Below, in pieces: positions 1 to 12,880 of a stretch of DNA of 64,000 nucleotides. This DNA comes from Progne subis subis (taxonomy: Eukaryota > Chordata > Aves > Passeriformes > Hirundinidae): NCBI GenBank assembly GCA_022316685.1, contig JAKJHU010000023.1:6993192-7057191 (forward strand). The letters run 5' to 3'. Position numbers and translations under genes: made by a program. The stretch's first letter is position 1. Every line of letters begins with the position of its first letter. Below the pieces are notes generated by a model. That model saw only the letters and a program-made list of their open reading frames with translations. It was not told the DNA's origin and did no database searches.

Positions 1-2030
1 AACTATTAATTTGAAAGTACAGCTAAACAAATACTAACAAAAGAATCCAGAGGGTGAAATTATGGAGCCAACCCTTCTAGCCTTGCCAGAATCTGCACTA
101 CAATCACACCAAAGAGAAAGGACTTTTCTTTTCTGTAAAAAAAATCCATCACATGAAGATGAAGAACTAGAATAGTGATGTTAATTTTGCTTGAAGATCT
201 TGAATCTACAGATGCTGAGAATGATCAAACACCTATGTCAACTATACTGTCATATTCCCATTACCATAGAGAACTAGGGACACCTGGGTTAATAATTAGT
301 CTCATAATATTTTCTCTGCTTTTTAATGAATAACTCCAAACCATCTTTTACTCCATTTCCACATTTCATTTATCAAAACAGCTAAAAATTAGTCCAATTC
401 TTCTATGAGCCCATTAAAGAAAAAATGGTATGTGGTATTTTGCCTTTCCTACATTGCCACTTTATCTATCAAGTGTTTTACCCATTAGGTGATTAAGTCC
501 ACAAGACTAAAGAAAAGCATTGTCCAAGAAATCCTCTAAACTTCTATGTATCTCTGTGCAAAAAGAAGCAGATGGTTGTGTCCTAGCTGCCAGCTCTCCA
601 GCATTGTAATAGGTGAATCACCTTCAGTCCCAGAGTTGCTTAAGCACATTAATACGTGATCGTCTGTGCTAATAAATCTCGTCTCTTGTATTAGTCAGCA
701 TAGTGGTCTGACATCTCCCAACTGCGTGATTCTACCAGGGATCCCAGCAGAAAATAACCTCTCATCAGATGCTTCATAATTCACAGGGACGTGTATGAAT
801 ATTAAAGGAGATGCGGAAAAGGTTTAGCCAGTTTGTTCTTTGGAATTGTTATTTTTCTTATTCAAAACCTTAAAAGGACACAAAAATGCAAAAGTACAAC
901 CTTTCCATTTCAACCCCATGTTTTTAATTTTAAAGAGAAACTTAGGACCCAGTCCTAGTTTTCACTGAACTAGTTCACATAAAGTTGGGACTGAGTAAAC
1001 ACATAAATTTCATTATGTAGGTATAGAGTATTTTAATCTAGAGGCAGATGAGGAATGGATAGCATAAGGAACGGATCTCAGGTAGTTAGAAAACATCAGA
1101 GTGGTTATTTAGAAACACTTATATTGAAAAAGGGGACCAAGAGGTGGAAGATATTTATACCATATAAATGCATGGAAAATTGAAAAAAAAGCACAGCTGG
1201 GTTTTTTTCCCCTAATAGTAGGCCATCATTACTTAAATTCCCTTAATATGGCTTTCCTGACAGATTTAAGCATGCTCTCTGACTTGAATGTTAATAGTTC
1301 ACACAACTGTCTGGTAACATTCAGAGCTGCAACAAGAAAAACTTTGCAATATTTTCTATAATATGCCTCTATATATATTCTCTCAGCTGCTTTATGTCTG
1401 ACAATTAATCACCAGCTTTAATTGTTATCAAACCCAGGACGCGCTACAAGATTGATGGAAGCCATGGTAAAAAATTCAATTAGATACCCTATAATTTTTT
1501 CAAAGACAATTTGCTCACTGTAAGTTGCTTGGACTCATGGGGTATTTTGGTAAAGATCTTTTTCTGCATGCATCACAAATCTGATTATCTCCTTCTCTGC
1601 CCTTTGCACAGACATAGTCTCTCTTGCCAGTCCCAACCATATGGAAATCATGAGTCAGCCCTAAGCCATTGAATTATAAGTTTGGACAGAAGTAAGAAAC
1701 TGCAGCAGTTTAAAAGAGTAAGTAGAGATTATTATCTTGTTTCTGAGATCTCTTTTATAATGTCTTATCTGGTTAACAACTAGATAAAACAAATATTTTC
1801 TTTACCGTCTTGTGTCAGAATTTGAGGGGAAAAAAAAGAAGTTATATAATGCTGTCAAAGCTGTGAAGAAGTAAGGATACTGAGACTTGCAAGATCCATA
1901 GGCTCACACCAACAGCTGTCAGATGGGGGAAGTGCAAAAAGAAAAATTTATACCGCATCCCTGTCATTATATTGTTGCGCCTAAACGTTATCAAAAGGAA
2001 CCTCCTTAATCACCCTGAAATGGGTTGCAG
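1..2030. other. unique AT-rich non-coding DNA
   Basis: No gene, RNA or recognisable repeat was seen. Stops are frequent in all frames and only short A or T runs interrupt unique-looking sequence. Confidence 0.6.
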
Positions 2031-2830
2031 TGCAGCTGAATGCAGACAGGAATAAATAACAATAATAACAGCAACAACAAGGCTAAACAGGCCGTAAAGC
2101 CCCATAATTGGATTCATCAATCTGAATCTGTTAGCAGGTTAGCACTCGGGCTGACGCAGCCTGACCTGGAGTGATTGTCGATGCTGCACCAGCTGTAAGA
2201 CTCCAGCAGGGCGAGCAGCAAGGGGGGAAAAAAATAAATAAATCAACGAGGCTCTGGGGAGCACTTTAGGAATCACCCCTTCAGCTTGCCATAGCCTGCA
2301 GCATCTCAGCGCTAGACACAGCAAGCTAATCCTGACACTGCAGCAAGCGGGCAAACAGCACCCCGGCTGCTGGAACGGGAAATACTTCATACACAGGAGT
2401 GAGCTGATAATTGCTGATGTCAAACAAGCTTTTTAAAGGGAAGGATTGCAACCACTCCCCCCTCCCAGCAGCCGCACCCTGCACAGCAATGTGACAGCAG
2501 GCCCCGGCAGTGATCTGAGGCGCTGCAGTTCACAGGGCCAGGCCCGAGCCTGAGGAGACAGAGTCCCCCTCACAGCCTCCGCTGCCATCCTGATCCCTGA
2601 GAGACATCAGCAGTAATAAAGTTTGCCTTCGGAAGGGCTGGCATTGTGTGAGCCCTTGTTCTGCAGCACAATTATATCTTGCTCTATTTGTCTTTATGTT
2701 GTTCTTATCTGAATTAATTTTAGGGGATATAATAAACCTCGTTTCTGTTAAATGAATCATCAGGGCATAACCTTTCTGCAAGTTTTACTGCTCTCTAATA
2801 GCACCATCTGACACAAATTACCACATTAAT
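2031..2830. other. GC-richer patch, candidate conserved non-coding element
   Basis: This stretch contrasts with its AT-rich flanks. Its middle (about 2,140-2,600) is GC-richer and mixed in composition. The following part (about 2,600-2,830) holds AATTA-type homeodomain-like words and no repeat signature. Open frames here are short and lack domains. The composition and absence of transposon hallmarks would fit a conserved enhancer in a gene desert, but this is inference from composition only, because conservation cannot be seen in one sequence. An old unrecognised repeat is the alternative. Confidence 0.25.
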
Positions 2831-2839
2831 CTCTACAAA

Positions 2840-2873
2840 TAACAACAACAACAACATAATAATAATAATAATA
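2840..2873. repeat. (AAC)n-(AAT)n microsatellite
   Basis: About five AAC units are followed by about five AAT units, directly readable in the sequence. Confidence 0.9.
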
Positions 2874-5388
2874 GCATTTTTATGGACTTTATTAGCATAC
2901 AGTTAGCTAGCAGCATGGACAATATTCATTCTGCATTTTTGGCATTCTGTGGCTCAACAGTGCAAGGTCTCCTCTTGGTTGGCCAATAGCCTTTGAGTTT
3001 GGGTGATCACTGAAACATGACACTGAAACATTGTATCTATGTAATTACAAGGAAGTGAAAATTAGTCCAGCTCTCAACATTTCTCAGCTTTAGACCTGTT
3101 TCTTCCTGTTATGGCTCAAGAATCTTTCAAAGGCCTAGGCTTGAACCGCCCCTGAGAGCATCTCTGTACAGGTCTCTGAGCACCTCTGGATGGTTTCGCT
3201 CACTCTCTTAACAGCCATAATACTGGAAAACAAACCCCAGTTTCTGTCCAACTGGGGACAGTATGAGGAACAGTGTATGTGCCATGCCTTCAGAAAATTG
3301 CTTAAATTTCCAATAAAACTTTTGTGATATGTAGGGTGTAGAGAGAAGTTGGCTTTGTAAACCTTTTGCTACATTTCTGCTGATGCCCCTAGCTTGTGAA
3401 GACAGTTTTCAACCTAGTACAACATCAGGAAAAGGTAAAATCCCAATTTCCTCCTCATCCCTGAATAGACTATTGAAATCTATTTAATATTTCTTTTTAA
3501 TCTGATCAGAATATGTTTTATAGATCAGAATAAGCTTTCCAAGCCTTGGGACTAATTAATTTTACTCATACTTCCATTGCAAAACCACCACAAATGCTTA
3601 AGAATTTTGCAATAGTTAATTGCAGAAGCTTCTCTAGAGAACAGAGTGGACACTTTTTCACCCATTTCATGTCTCAAAACCAAATGCAAAGTTAGCTTTT
3701 AGCATTTACTAACAGTACTAAATGACATTTCCAAATAGTGATAGTATTCGTAGTGAGTTCCACAGTACCTTGGTATTTTCCTATGCTCAGATTTTGATCT
3801 ACCACTGTCATATATATCTATATCCATATCCTACACAATCCTCATAAAGTTACTTCCAGAGGCACCACTCTCACTTGGAAAGCTCACAAATTTTATTGCA
3901 TTGAAGTTCTCAGTTACCTCCAGGATAGTGTTTTTGTTAATCAGCTACTGTTACTCAGTTTTGCTTTTGCCTTTGCTTACACTTGGAAATTCTTAATACA
4001 ACAAACCTTAGCCCAAGTATCTTAAACTCCAGAGACAGAGACAATAAAAAATTCATATCAGTCATGACTTTGGGAATCATGCAAAACACGCATCTGATGA
4101 ATAAAAGAAAAAGAGAGAAGATAGGAAGTATAAGGCATTTTCTGAAAGTAGCCTTCTCAGTAGCAGGAGAACAAATATTCACCTTGCTCTCAGAGAATAA
4201 TCATTTCAAAGTATCAGAGACAAAGGCTACACACTATTTTTATGTTATATACATTATTTATAATAAAGGTATTGTTTAAAAGAAGGGACAGAAAATGCCA
4301 AAACTCCTCAACTATTACCATCATCAACTCAACCTTGACATAATTGTAAGAGGCCTCAGACTGAAAATTTTCTTGAACTTAGGATGTTTAGTCTACACTG
4401 AACAATGCTGGCAGAACTAGTATCTGCTGCTGAACCAATCAATACTGCAGAAAACGGGATGACAAACACTACTCTAGGTCATCAGTGTCAACCTTTGTAA
4501 AGTTCTTAGGAAATATTTTACTTTAAAACTAAGCTTCAGTTTCTGACTAGGGCTGCATTTGTCTCAGGCTCACTAATATGTTAGATAGGTACCTGTAGAT
4601 GTTTCCCCACAGATATAACTCAGATGAAAATGCTGCCTGCAATAGTAAAAGAATCTCTACACTAAATTGACTGGAAAGATGATGTGCCTTTACAGATTAG
4701 CAATCTGCCAGTATGCCAAGGATGATGTGATCACAAACTGTTGTGAGTAACAGTGGAGGTCATTTTGACACACAGGGAGAAGACCCATCCTTAGACTCCA
4801 TGGAGATATTTTGACACACACATAACTTAAAAAGGAGAGTATTTTGTACACTGAGAGCTGGTCTATTTGCTTTTATAAGTGAACTTGCAGAGGGCCTGAT
4901 TTTAGGAATGCTCAGCAGTACCAAGAGTTTTATCCAAAAATTAAATACAGATGGCGTGCAGTCAGTTTTGTTCTGTGAAACATTTCTGTGTATACATAAA
5001 AAATTTTTTATTTTCTAAACATCTTTATGCATTTCACAGGCAGAGATTTCTGACCTCTTGGTCTACAACAAGCATAAGAATGTCTAATCTTTATCCTAAC
5101 TCAATCCCACAACTCTGGGTTTCAGTACATGAAGAGGCGAAGAAGAAAGCAGGAGACCTTTTCTCTGTGGACATTCATAGAACGTGCCATGAGTTCTCTG
5201 TGTTAAGGAGATGCTCAGAGGAAATATTTTCTAAAAAAGGAGATTCCTAAGATCATGGTTTCCTATAAAAAATTGTGACTGTCTAACAGGCTTTGAAACA
5301 GTGCCTTTGTTGTGTACAGGCCCAATTCTTCCAAGCAGTCCTAGATCCTGCGATGCTACATCACTCAAAATGATGGTCCATAGGTTTG
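2874..5388. other. unique AT-rich non-coding DNA
   Basis: Nothing recognisable was seen. The open frames at 3,983-4,279 and 4,951-5,250 have low-complexity, non-conserved-looking translations with no domain and no splice context. Confidence 0.55.
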
Positions 5389-5393
5389 CATGT

Positions 5394-5941
5394 TGTGAAA
5401 AATGCCAATCACTTGTTTTTAAAATTTTGAAAGTTTAATAGTAAATAAGATGGTTAAAAAAATAGAATTAGAGTAAAAAAATTGAATTAGAGTTAGGACA
5501 ATACGAGACAATAAAAAACAAAGTTACTGACGTCTGGGTGCCTCCCCAAGCAAAAAAGCTCCAGAGAAGGACCTCTGTTAACAAAGGATTATCTCTTAAA
5601 AGCAATAGCCTGTTGAATATTCATACATTTCATACATGATGCATAAATTCCATTCAAACAAAGAATTGTCTCTGGTTAGTATCACTTTTTTTCCTTTAAT
5701 CTCTATGGCGTCCACCGGGCTGAGCAAGGCAGGAGAAGTTGGTCTCTTCTGATAAGGAAGTAGTAAATTTTTTTTTCTCTGAAAGATTTACGTTTTCCTG
5801 TGGTTGGTACATAAAAACTACATTTTAATTACAAAACTACATTTACCATACCATCAAAATATTAATACAACATAAACAATCAATACAACATAATATATAT
5901 AGTACATATCTTGCGTAGAGCCATATAATATACACTTTTCA
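5394..5941 (-). mobile_element. solo LTR of an endogenous retrovirus, 5-bp TSD
   Basis: On the plus strand the element starts TGTGAAAA and ends CTTTTCA, giving the TG...CA termini of an LTR. It is flanked by a perfect 5-bp target-site duplication CATGT (5,389-5,393 and 5,942-5,946). On the minus strand a poly(A) signal ATTAAA (plus 5,434-5,439) sits near the 3' end, as expected for the R/U5 boundary. The length is 548 bp. No gag, pol or env sequence adjoins it, so it is a solo LTR left by LTR-LTR recombination. A 5-bp TSD fits ERVL-like or related families. The text resembles an LTR I remember as common in songbirds, but the family name is not assigned. Confidence 0.8.
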
Positions 5942-5946
5942 CATGT

Positions 5947-8900
5947 CTCCTCTCTAGGTGCAACTATCAGACCTGTGTGTTAAGCATCAAATGTATTTGG
6001 CAATGGCGACTCGTGCATGCAAAGATGAGTTTGTGAAGGGCCACCAAGTCAGATAGAGCTCTGGGCAGGAGCTGTGTAGATCATCCCCTTAAAGTAAGCT
6101 CCCCAAACAGATTTTTAACCATTATCAACCCAAAACCACTATCTCAGTGTGTGAACTCAGGTTTACAATCCAGTCTTTCCCTCTGTGGGGTATCTCTGCT
6201 GATAGGACTGATTCCAGCAAACCCAGTGACTCTCTGAAGTGCCTCAAGCACTGCACAGTCCCTCGGTCCCCAGCAAACTTAATTTCTGTTCTTTCTGTGA
6301 TCTGACTATTCATTATATCTCTCCACTGCACTGGCCTCACTGCAGAAGCCCAGCCCTGGACTCTGGCCCCCTTGGCTGCTAGCCCTGTTCCTTCCCTGAC
6401 CAATTCCTATATCCCCCTCACTGCTTTCCAGGTGGTTCTGTAGAAAGCTAATTATTTTTAATCTTTAAAATTTTTCATGAAAAAGTATGAAGAAATAGAG
6501 TGCACTGTGTATTAAAAATCCATATTCCACACAGAGAATATTTTCCCTTCAAAGGAATCCAGGAAAGATAAGGAAAACATGTCTGGTTTCAATCAGACAT
6601 TCACTCTCCATTTGGAGTCCACAGATCCACCAGAAAACAGTTGGGGGTAGCAGATCAAAAAGAGAAAACTACTTGCCAAAGATTACTAATGCCTGAAGAC
6701 AAGATGATGTTATCATGGTTTCCTTCATCATAGAATGCCTTATAAACTGGCTCTGTTCTTCTGTGGGCAACAGTCAAGCTCAGTGTCCTTATCTCACCAC
6801 ACAGAGCAGTTAGAAAAAACACATTCCTGTATTACAGCCGTGACTTGGGGTTGGTGTAAGATACAGTAATAGAAATCAGTTAGATTCTTCTGCCAAATAA
6901 TAAATAAGTTAAATATTTCCATCAAATTACCCTGTCTTTCTTAGGAAGACTTTTGTTAAATACGTAGCAACTGTAATTGCTCAGGAGGTATGAGCAGACT
7001 CACCTTTTTTTTTCTTTCCCCGTGCCCCCCCCTCAACTTTATTGTCATAATAACCTCAAGCTCATTTAAAGAACCAGGAAAATTAAATTATGAGTATTAT
7101 TTAGAAAAATGAGAACTTTACACTGAGCTATTCATCACAAAAAAAAAGAATGTTTGAACTTATTTATCTGACATTTACATGTGCCTTGTTTTCTCTGCTA
7201 ACCACGAAGCTGTCAATCTATTATTTATGGAAACAAGAGACCAGAAATAAGTGTACATGGTTTCAGACAAGTCTACTGACCTATGCAAACACTCATTTCC
7301 TCCCTCATTCTGCTTAAAGCCTCTCTACCTTTGAAAAATAGATGATTATTGCACTGAATAACACCTAATGATGTAAAATTATGATATTCCAAAGGCTGGG
7401 AAATTAATACTTTGGCTCTAATACAGATAGAGTGCTAATGTGGATATTAAACCACTATATTTCATGCAAAGCATCAGTATTTCATCTTGGAAGCTGTCAG
7501 CCTTTCTAAGAAGATCATAATACTTAAGTGACACCAATTTTCAATTAACCTTTTTTATTTATTTATATATATATATTTGCAACCCAGAAATTGCAGAGGG
7601 TTTCTGAATTTCCTTGGCTCTCAGAGTTGAGAGAATAGTTTTCAATAGACAACTCTTCCATGCATTCCCATTTCTTTTTTTAATTGCAGATATACCTGTA
7701 GGTGAAGTGTGTGGTTTCTTCCTACACATGCCTTTAACATAAGCTGCTGATTAGTCAGCAGTGCTTCTACAAATCATATTGACTGCTGGGTATTGTCTGT
7801 GAGATTGCTCTATTTTGGGCCACAAATGAAGTGAGGCTGGGTCCAGCATCCCCTGTGTGTGGCACACGACTTCATAGTCTGGATCTCAGCTTGGGTAAGA
7901 TATATCCTGTTCCCAAGCAGGATTGTGCAGATCTGTTGTGTCCCACTCAGGCATGAAGCAAGCAGGAATGGCTCTCGTAGGGCAGGGAGTCTGAGTTACA
8001 AAGTCAGAGTTTTGAGACGTGACTCCTAAGACCAACCAACTTGGATCCAAAATGTGTTATCTTAAGCTTAACTGTGTCAGGGCCATGAGAGAAAACATGA
8101 ACGTGTAGAGCCTGTTTAGACAAGAGTGTGAGAACACCTTGAAAGCTCTTTTCCTTCCTGGCCACATGATGAAACAACCAAGAGGGAAAAGAAACCTTTT
8201 TCCTATGAAAACCTTTCTAGGCCCTCTATTTGCACTGGCCTAGAATTAACTTCCAAGCCTTTCAGCTATCTCTCAAAAAAGGAGAAAAAAGTCTGACTTT
8301 CCTTCTCTGCATCCAGGAAGATAAACCTAACAAAAACAAACCAACAAACCAGTATAAGCAGTAAGAACACAAGCAAGCTGAACAGACCCCATCCACCCTG
8401 CCCCTGATAAGGGCCTGCGCAAAATGCTTCAGCAAGAAGTAGAACAGACAAGTTTCCTCCAGCTACCTTCTCCCAGCTCAGGGTGCAGGTATAAGGCAGA
8501 TTGAGGCAATATAAACAAACACCACTGTGCTCCCCAACAATATGGTCCTCCCCACACCTTCATCGAGGCATCGGCATGGACCAGCAAAAGGAGACAACAG
8601 AATAGTAACCCTACAACTAAGAGACTAATGTGCATTATTTCAGAGACCTGAAACAGCCTCAGGTGTGTTCCAATGCCAGTACAAGAGGGTTGTGGGCCAG
8701 GAACATCTGGCTTGGATGGGGCAGGAGCACAGCAGCGCCAGTCAATAAAGTGACACTGCTGTGGCACTGTGGCCACAGCTTTCAACCAACATCTCCATAT
8801 ACTGGTTTTGCAATCATTATTTGGACCCGTATATATTTTGAGGCCCCATTAATAGCAGTGAGGCCCAAAACTAATTCTGCCCTGAATGAAAAGGTACATG

Positions 8901-9034
8901 TCTGAAATCTGCTGCCCAATGATAGCTGTCCTCTCAACCCTCTCCCTTGCCTGGAGGATATCAGAGATCTCTCCTTGTATAGGATCTGCTCTATACAGCA
9001 ACAATCCCTTACCACATTACATAAATAACAGATA
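5947..9034. other. unique non-coding DNA
   Basis: No recognisable gene or transposon was seen. A slightly GC-richer part at about 6,000-6,420 could be an old unrecognised repeat. A short C-run (7,022-7,033) and TA/TTTA-rich stretches near 7,550 are simple sequence. The open frames at 8,266-9,015 overlap on both strands without any domain. Confidence 0.5.
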
Positions 9035-9080
9035 GTGTGTATATATATGTGTATGTATGTATGTATGTATGTATGTATAT
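9035..9080. repeat. (TA)n/(GTAT)n microsatellite
   Basis: A short TG/TA run leads into about seven GTAT units. These are directly visible. Confidence 0.9.
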
Positions 9081-11580
9081 GTCAAAAGAGAGATCTATAG
9101 TGTTTTTATAATTACATAACTTTTTTTAGAAATGCAAGCAATGATGCTCAGACCTCCACAAATGTACACATGATGCAGATGAACTATGCTTATTCATATT
9201 ATCATAAAAGGCAAAATAATAAACAATGTCTTTTTTTTCCCCCTAATGGTCTTTCTTAATGTTCTGTCTGGTTTGTTTTTTGTTTTTTTTTAAGCAGTGC
9301 TGAGTACTGAACCAATGTTTTTAGAGAACAATCCCCAGTGACTCTGGACTTTGTCTTGCATGGTAATGTGGTGCTGATCTCACTGTGGATTTATAGACAC
9401 AATAGGTTTTCCTCAGTGCTTTACTTATATTAGTAGATACAGAATATGGACTTCATGTTATGTTGTCATGTGCATATTCAAATACAGATATGAGTATACA
9501 TATATGTATATTATACCACTTCAATTATACCATGTATAATTTTTATTAGTATATTTTAAAGTGAATACCTCAGCACAGATGCCTAAAGAATTCCATTACC
9601 TTCCTCCCTTCTGAAATAAGACTCTATCCCTACTTTACATTTCCTACCTTTTAAACATGTTATTAACATGCAGAGGACCTCCTTCTCATCCTGCCGCAAC
9701 TTAAGTTCTTTCAGAGAATTCAGCAAAGGACTTTGCAAAAAAGTTTTTTTGGAAGAATATCAACAATCACTTTCTCAGTGTATTCAGTAATGATCAAAAA
9801 ATCCACATCGATTTGAAAAATACTAATCCCTTCACAAGATCTGTGTCAGTTCTCCCTCGTTATGCAGTTCTCACCCTTTTGTCTATTAGTCCTAGGATGT
9901 CTTCCAATAGTTCACATAACACCAAATTTATAGATTGTCTGAATTCCCTATCCTACTTTAATCCTTTTTAAAAGTTACATTTATATTTGCCATTTCACTC
10001 TCATCTAGTACCACTACTGATTTAATCAATAGACTCCATAGCATAGCTGAAGGCTTTCATTTTCATATTTATGTTCCCTCAGGGATCCCAAATAAATAGC
10101 ACCTGCTTGTGGCAATTTGTCTGCATTCACTCTATCTGTGTCTTCTAAACCTTATTCTTTTGACACTTTTATTTGAGAAAGTTCTGTTTCAAACTCTGAT
10201 GCCTGTAATACAAAGCCCTCTGGTATCATGTTCTTGGTGGTGATGCTCACTGAAAAGAATTGGTTTAATTTATCTGTATTTTTACCCTGTGAGAACTGCT
10301 TTTAAACAATGACCATCTGTTGGCCTCACAGTCTTTCTGGCAGGCTTTCTAATATGTTTGAAAAATAACTATATTTTTAATTTTTATTTCTTTAGAAAAT
10401 TGTTGCCCAAGGTCTTTCTTTTTTTTCCTACCTTAATTATTTTACATTTAACTTACATTCTTTTCCCATTTGAAAGTGATGTTCATTTTAGCCTCTTAAC
10501 TCCTAGTAGTCTCCCCTTCCTATGATGTTTAACTCTGAAGACTTGTTTGGAGTTGTTTTCCAAGTTTTCTTTTTCCATACACAGAATACATTTATTCTGA
10601 CATTCCAGTATATTATATTTAAGCAACCACCATGTTATGCCACTTTTTTTTTTTTTTCTTTTGGCAGCTCCTTTTCATTTCTTTGAAGTAGTTTCTTGAT
10701 TTTTTATGTAGTTCTGCATTATTGCAGGGAAAAGGCTACATCTGAGCCTATTGTGATAGTTACTGTGATGCAGCTATTTAGCAGTAATGTTCAGACTCAG
10801 TCCCAGATCAGGATAATTCAAGACTTGGTTCTCCTGACATTGCTCCAGTGAAGCAGGCATTTTCAGGGCCTAAAAGCTATTCTCTGCAGAACATATCCTC
10901 ACATTCAGCCTTCCCCCCTGGAGCTACACAGGTGAATCTTTTCTGTCAGTGTGATCTCTGCTATCTCCATGAGGATGTTTTTATTGCTGTCAAAAAATCG
11001 AGCAAAATTCAGAGGATAATTTAAAACTGTAGAGACTTTAGCTTAATTCTCAATGGACATAGCTTGTTTACTTTACTTGATTATAAGTAGTCTAGAGCCA
11101 GGACTAAAACCTGCATCTTCCAACCTTTTTTCTTTAATCAGCATGTTTCTGCTCACATTCATTTCTGTCCCTAACAATTTGACTTTTAAGATCAGTATAC
11201 AGCTGAATAATCAGCAGTAGGAATTTCATGTTCAGCTGAAGAGATTTTCCACCAGAAAATGAGACTCCAAGAGACAGCTTTATCAGTCTTGTGGCTACTC
11301 CCCCAGCAACACCTCTGAAGCATCCTGTGTCAATAGAATCTTGGCAAAACAGTGAAGGAGGCCAAACTTTAACAGTATGAACTTCAGTCATCATTTCAGT
11401 GCTGGTTTGAGGTTCAGGGTGATGGACCATTGTGGTCAGACATCTGACAGGATGCTTTACAGCATCAAGCTTAGCCCTTTCTTTTGTCCACAGCACAGCA
11501 AGGAAGTGTCTGAAGTGTCTGACCTCACCCTGTGCTGCTTTTCTGCCTCACCCTCTCTGCTGTGTCACTGGGCTCCTCTG
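9081..11580. other. unique AT-rich non-coding DNA
   Basis: Nothing was recognised apart from short poly(T) tracts near 9,230, 9,280 and 10,645. Confidence 0.55.
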
Positions 11581-11854
11581 AGGGAGGGAGGGAAGGAGGG
11601 AAGGAGGGAAGGAGGGAAGGAGGGAAGGAAGGAAGGAAGGAAGGAAGGAAGGAAGGAAGGAAGGAAGGAAGGAAGGAAGGAAGGAAGGAAGGAAGGAAGG
11701 AAGGAAGGAAGGAAGGAAGGAAGGAAGGAAGGAAGGAAGGAAGGAAGGAAGGAAGGAAGGAAGGAAGGAAGGAAGGAAGGAAGGAAGGAAGGAAGGAAGG
11801 AAGGAAGGAAGGAAGGAAGGAAGGAAGGAAGGAAGGAAGGAAGGAAGGAAGGAA
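11581..11854. repeat. long GGAA tetranucleotide array (274 bp)
   Basis: The first ~45 bp alternate GGGA with GGAA (an 8-bp higher-order unit GGAGGGAA). From about 11,626 to 11,854 the array is uninterrupted GGAA, about 57 units. All bases on the plus strand are purines, so the tract can form triplex (H-DNA). GGAA is also the core site of ETS transcription factors. The apparent proteins across it (EGRK repeats on plus, LPSF repeats on minus) are artefacts of a 4-bp repeat read in triplets. Confidence 0.97.
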
Positions 11855-12716
11855 CTTATTTGCTTTGTCAGACATTAGAAGAAGTAGAAAGTGGAGAGTC
11901 TGTCTTCACTGTAAGAGTTAGCTTGTGAATTTGTCGCTGCAGGATAGCACACAGAGAGCTGAGCCCATGAAAGGCACTACCACTGGTTGCATCTGGCACA
12001 AAGATTTCTAAAGGGGATTGCACACAACTTTATCTGCTGCAATAAACTGAGCCACAATTTTTTCTTTTCCAAGAAGGAATCAGGGAAGAAATTGACTGTC
12101 TTACTGTATCAGGAAGAGGGGAGCCAACAGCAAACCAACACATGACTTGCTGCACCAACATAGATACAGTCCTCATCCACACAATCTAATCAGCTACACT
12201 AACTCTAAACAAGATCAGTTTGGGTGATTCAGATTAATAGTTTAATCCAGAAGTACTAGCACATATTAAAGTTAAGGCATTATCCTTTGGTACAGAATTT
12301 GAGTTATAAATGGAGCTATATCATAGAGAAAATAAGCCCTGGGCTATTTTCCTATGGAACAATGAAAAATGTGAAAAACAACTTCAAATAATAGTTATTT
12401 TATTCTAGCACCTGCATAGCCATGCTATGCAGTGAATGTTGCTGATTAATTAATGAAGTCCATCTGATGCTGTCTCTCTGTGAAGAGCATACAATCTATA
12501 TTTCAAATTACTTTTGAAAATTTAATCATCAGAAAGTAGAATTTGCTCATTAGTTAGTAATAATATATTAAGTTCCTCTGTCTGTCCCCAAATCAAATAG
12601 ATAAACCCTAATTAATAAAAGGCATGCCACAGAATACGTGTAGTCCCACTGGTGGCATAAAATGTAGTACGGGAAGCTATAAATCCTGGATGTTAAATGT
12701 GCGGCAATGTGTTAAT
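11855..12716. other. unique non-coding DNA
   Basis: No feature was recognised between the GGAA array and the CR1 fragment. Confidence 0.5.
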
Positions 12717-12880
12717 GGAGCACTGGAATAAATTGCCCAGAGAGGCTATGGAGTCCCTCACTGGAGATGTTCGAGGACTGTCTGGAGAGAATCCTGTGCC
12801 ATGTGCTCTGGGATGGCCCTGCTTGAGCAGGGAGGCTGCACAACATAACCTTCCAATCTTCCCCATTCTGTGATTCGCTG
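12717..12880 (+). mobile_element. CR1: CR1 LINE 3' end, 5'-truncated
   Basis: The sequence carries the conserved CR1 3' region: a GGAGCACTGGAA start, GCCCAGAGAGGCT, then CCTGTGCCA...TGCTCTGGG, CCCTGCTTGAGCAGGGAGG, and a terminal CATTCTGTGATTCGCTG-like tail. CR1 is the dominant LINE of birds and usually inserts as short 5'-truncated copies without poly(A). This copy is diverged and not coding. Confidence 0.88.

Noticed and set aside
11377..11928. 183-codon EGRK-repeat protein across the GGAA array
   Set aside because: It is a tetranucleotide repeat read in triplets. The opposite strand gives an equally long frame.
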